Source: Halicephalobus mephisto (taxonomy: Eukaryota; Nematoda; Chromadorea; Rhabditida; Panagrolaimidae). From it: a stretch of 64,000 bases of DNA. The position numbers and the translations under genes were made by a program. The stretch lies in NCBI GenBank assembly GCA_009193035.1, contig SWDT01000134.1, positions 62,001-126,000 of the forward strand, written 5' to 3'. Below, one piece after another: positions 60,701 through 64,000 of the stretch (positions within the stretch are counted from its first letter, which is position 1; each line of letters opens with the position of its first letter). A model generated the notes under the pieces. The model was not told where the DNA came from. It ran no database searches and saw only the letters and a program-made list of their open reading frames with translations.

Positions 60701-63700
60701 AACCTGCGGTCAGGTCAGAAGCGGAGGCAGAACCAATTTGTCCAGAGTTGAGCATTCCAAAATAAAAAAAAACAAAAAGTAAACCAACCGTTTTCGAGGG
60801 CGTTGTGAAAGTTTTGTCATCTGATTTCTTTCTTACAGTAACATTTGCAAATTTATTGTCATTAGAATCTGCTTCATCAGAATTACTTGCAGCTGCAGCA
60901 GACAAAGCTTCATAATCAACTGGACCTGTTCCACGACGATTTGCTCTAACAATCTAAAAAAAATCAAAAATAATTAAAGTATTAAATAATTTATAAAATT
61001 AGTTATTCCAATTCACACCTGTGATCGTCGATATTTGTTAGCTGAGGGAGTATTGATAGCATCTGTAGGTTGAGAAACTGATAAATGAGTTGTTCCACTC
61101 GATATACCTTCATCGTCCTGAAATATTAGCTTCAAGTCTCAATTGTCAAGTATCAATGGGAAAAGCACCAAATATGCAACAGAACAGAAAAGAAAGCTAG
61201 CTTTATGAACAACTAAATCAATGGCAAACCAAGAACCGTTATTTCAAAATCAGTAAATTATTGCACACGGATAGTAATGGAATTTTAGAAACGGTAAAAA
61301 TCAGAATTAGTAAAATGTTAGAGAAGAGTACAGTTTGCGCACTTTGCCTGTTTGATCGAAGGATCGGGACTTACCGATCTTTTTGAAGCAGAATTAATTA
61401 CAGCTGTCTGTTGCAATGTTGAAGATCTCCATTTTCCAATATCCTCTGACGCAGCTCGAGCTTCATTCAACTGTTCAACAGTAACACCTTGAGTAGATCT
61501 TCTAGATTGTCTTTGAAGTCTTGATTTTGCTTTTCTTTCAGCTTCACTCTCCTTCTGAGGAACAGGTTGAGTAGGTGGCGTTTGCCAAGATCTAAAAAAC
61601 CATTCAAATTAAATAATACTACAAATTCAAACATTTCTGTTACTCCGAAAATACTGAAACAAAATTAAACCCTCAGGTGATAGGACAAAGGACAACACAA
61701 AAAGACAGAAGGAAGATAAAGCTTTTACTAATTTAAAACTATCACAAGGACCTGATTTGTGCACTATATCGTTGATACGACGGCGATGTTTGAATCGGTC
61801 TAGGACCAGGCGGTGGACGAGGATGTAAATGATTTTGTAAATGAGGATGATGATTGTTGAAAGCTTGGACATTTTTGCTAACATTCGAAATTCCGGATTT
61901 GACATGAGCAACCCATGGAGCATTTGTGGGTGATGAAGCTGATCGTTGAATAAGATTTTGACTGATACTGTAAAGGGTAACAACCAATAATGAAAACTAC
62001 AGTAAATCAATCGTGTTAATGCTGTGAAAAAGCGAAAAACAGAAACTTGTGAAAAATTAGACAACTATTGTTACGGTGAAATTCAATCATTGTTAACAGT
62101 CCATTATTACACATACAGCAAACCGATTTAAATTAGTGAAATTTCCATTTACAAACAACTTACGGTTTTCTAAATTGTACTGTCGGCGACGTCAACGGAG
62201 AGTTACCGCTGTTTTCAGAAGCAGCCGGACTCGCAACTCTTGCATTTGCCACATTGGAAGCACTTGAACTAACAACAGGTGGGTTCTTAGAACTAGCCAT
62301 TCCATAAGATGCAGTCCAATAAGGTTTCGGAGTACTAGATGAAGCCACGACCGATGAACTGCTTCTTTCAGGTCTCGACTCGACGGATTTTTTAGAAGAG
62401 TCAATACTCTGATCAGAGGAATAGATATTTGAGGAACTCTGAAAAGTCGTTAATCATTATTTTTCTGTAAAAATTATTCTTGAATTTTCGAAAAACAATT
62501 TTCCCTACGATGAAACAATTCTTCTTCCCGAAAAATATTGATTCATTATTTTTAAATTTCGGTCTTTAATCACATAAAATTCCAAACAACTCACATCTTT
62601 TGTAATTGACCGAGAATAGTCCCTGATAGAACTGACTCCAGAACCTGTATTCAACTGTTCATCATCTTCTTCGTCTTCTAAATCCTCTTCCTCTCCCATT
62701 GGTGCTCTAGAATCAGATGTAGTCGGAATTTGAACAACTTTTTGTGTTCGCGAAATTGGAGCTGGAGGAAATTTCTGAGTCGCCAATATAGCTGAAGTCA
62801 TCGAAGGAGAAGCAGGTTGAACTGTTGAAATTCTTGCAACTGAACTTGTTGAACTCGAAACTGACGAATTAGATCCTGATTTAACAATACTTGAGTTACT
62901 CGAATAAGACACAGATTCTTGATTCGACACTCTCGGTGCTGGTAACACCGCTGCCACAGACGGATTACTTTGTTGACTAGATAACGATGAATCAGAATCA
63001 CTTTTTTCTTGTTTGTAATTCTTATAAATCAAATTTCCTGACTCCGGAGGATTTGCTGGATCACTACTAAGAGTAGGTTTCTTCGGCGGTGGAGGACTTG
63101 TGGATCTTTCCGGACTATCCACCTTCAAAGCAGTCAAAGCAACAGGTGACGGAGAAGACAATGGAGGTGGTGAAGTTGGATTTTTCATCAGCGGAACATC
63201 AATACCGAGAGCAAGCGACAAATTCTCATCATGTTCATCTTTCTTTTTAATGTTAATTTTCTCATCCGTGGATAATCTCGGTACAGAAGACCTCTTTAAT
63301 TGCATCGGCGTAGTATTCGTAGTAGGTTGCAGAACATGAGAAGCACTTTGACTCACATGAACATTTACAGGTTTCGTTGATTTTTCTACAGATTTTTGAA
63401 TATTCTCCAAGTATTCTACGATAGACTTATCCGCAACACGTAGGACATCTTGATCGGCATAATTCTTCTCTCCCAATTTCGCTCCATTTTCCATCAATAT
63501 CCTACACGCATCTTTCTCACCCCAGTGAGCCGCAGCATGCAGCGGTGTCCATCCTTCCGCATCTCTTGCTTGAACATTAGCTCCAGCTCTAATTAACATC
63601 CCGATAAGTTGATTGTAACCTTTACTAGCAGCAACATGGAGAGCTGTAGCACCCGTCCTAGGATGAGGTTTATCCAAATACTTGCCACATCTAATCCATT

Positions 63701-64000
63701 CCGTACAATCTTTCATCATCGTATTAAATTCTCTATCTCGACATTCTTCAACATCAATATTTTGCTCTTTCAACTGATCTTCCAAGTATTCTTTTATTTC
63801 ATCATCTTCTGCCAAATCCACAGCGAGTTCCTTGTCCGAATTAACAAACGTGAGATCAGCACCTTTTTCACATAGCAACTTAACGATCGGTAAACTTCCA
63901 CAACATACTGCAGCATGAAGAGGTGTCCATCCTTCGTAATCCTGAGCATCAATATCAGCTCCTTTATCCAGTAATAATTTAATTGTGTCTATTTTCCCAT
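57617..64000 (-). CDS. mel-11: Myosin phosphatase targeting subunit (MYPT/MEL-11), 5' end beyond window
   Basis: It targets PP1 to myosin and, in C. elegans, opposes elongation contractility. Exons of the long form: (64000)-62595, 62438-62164, 61967-61752, 61591-61375, 61117-61019, 60953-60789, 58349-58032, then 57988-57857 or 57706-57617. Phases agree at all junctions. Seen: ankyrin repeats ([55 protein letters not shown]); YLENIQK at the domain end; a long Ser/Pro-rich linker; [18 protein letters not shown], the counterpart of the ROCK-phosphorylated inhibitory Thr of vertebrate MYPT1; and a C-terminal coiled coil ([49 protein letters not shown]). The N-terminal KVxF PP1-docking motif should lie outside the window. 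GTTGGT donors are used at 60788 and 58031. Confidence 0.94.
58393..60075 (-). CDS. mel-11: Alternative first or cassette exon of mel-11 with own ATG
   Basis: Reads 561 codons from ATG 60075 ([14 protein letters not shown]) to an ATT|GTAGTT donor in phase 0, which fits exon 58349-58032. The exons before and after it (60953-60789 and 58349-58032) also join directly in phase 0, so the exon is dispensable for the long form. No phase-0 acceptor was found before it; the best AG (TAACAG at about 60133) needs phase 1. The simplest reading is an internal promoter making a short isoform of this Ser-rich region plus the MYPT coiled coil. Two acidic blocks, [14 protein letters not shown] near residue 185 and [17 protein letters not shown] near the end, resemble each other. 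No known domain is recognised. Confidence 0.65.
60076..60788 (-). promoter_or_regulatory. Intron of mel-11 and likely internal promoter
   Basis: AT-rich with less AT-biased patches at 60340-60440 and 60690-60740. It lies directly upstream of the exon with its own ATG, so it is the candidate promoter of the short isoform. No TATA box close to the ATG was identified. Confidence 0.35.

Overview
The window looks like nuclear DNA of a free-living, rhabditid-like nematode. It is AT-rich, has many 40-60 bp introns with TTTTCAG acceptors, and carries nematode-restricted families: serpentine chemoreceptors of the Srg and Sra types, a receptor guanylate cyclase with a nematode-style ectodomain, an expanded-type nuclear hormone receptor, a TWK K2P channel, and ATGs placed right after a splice acceptor as expected for SL trans-splicing. 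The species cannot be named from the sequence. Gene structures were built by eye from GT/AG sites and checked by reading-frame phase across every junction.

Left part (1-16.1 kb): a minus-strand MAST kinase gene (kin-4 type, 1386-12792), a C3orf33-like nuclease-fold membrane protein (13994-15101, minus) and a small F-box-like gene (15365-16104, minus). An intronless serpentine receptor (16406-17425, plus) follows.

Middle (18.5-33.8 kb, all minus): a Na,K-ATPase alpha-like P-type pump with altered cation-site residues (18509-21997), a receptor guanylate cyclase with an unusually long tail (23433-29511), and a CDC14 dual-specificity phosphatase with alternative 3' ends (30201-33762).

Right-middle (33.8-47 kb): a gene-poor stretch, a small two-TM protein with two PPxY motifs (37487-38095, plus), a K2P potassium channel with an atypical selectivity filter (38198-39199, minus), a flavin monooxygenase (39821-41548, plus), a second Srg-like receptor (42251-43292, plus) and a four-exon Sra-type receptor (45182-46824, plus).

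Right end (47-64 kb): about 7.7 kb without a convincing gene, then a nuclear hormone receptor (54543-56300, plus) and the 3' three-quarters of a MYPT/mel-11 myosin phosphatase targeting subunit (57617 to beyond 64000, minus). The latter has two alternative terminal exons and an internal exon with its own ATG.

Two dispersed non-coding repeat families recur: a ~250-340 bp element in four same-orientation copies (two or three of them in introns) and a ~74 bp GGATAGTGT/ACACTATCC hairpin repeat, single or in tandem. I found no operon, CRISPR, tRNA or rRNA. I see no wholly new multi-gene system. The most interesting signals are the alternative exons in mel-11, the altered ion-binding residues in the pump and channel, the PPxY protein, and the two repeat families.
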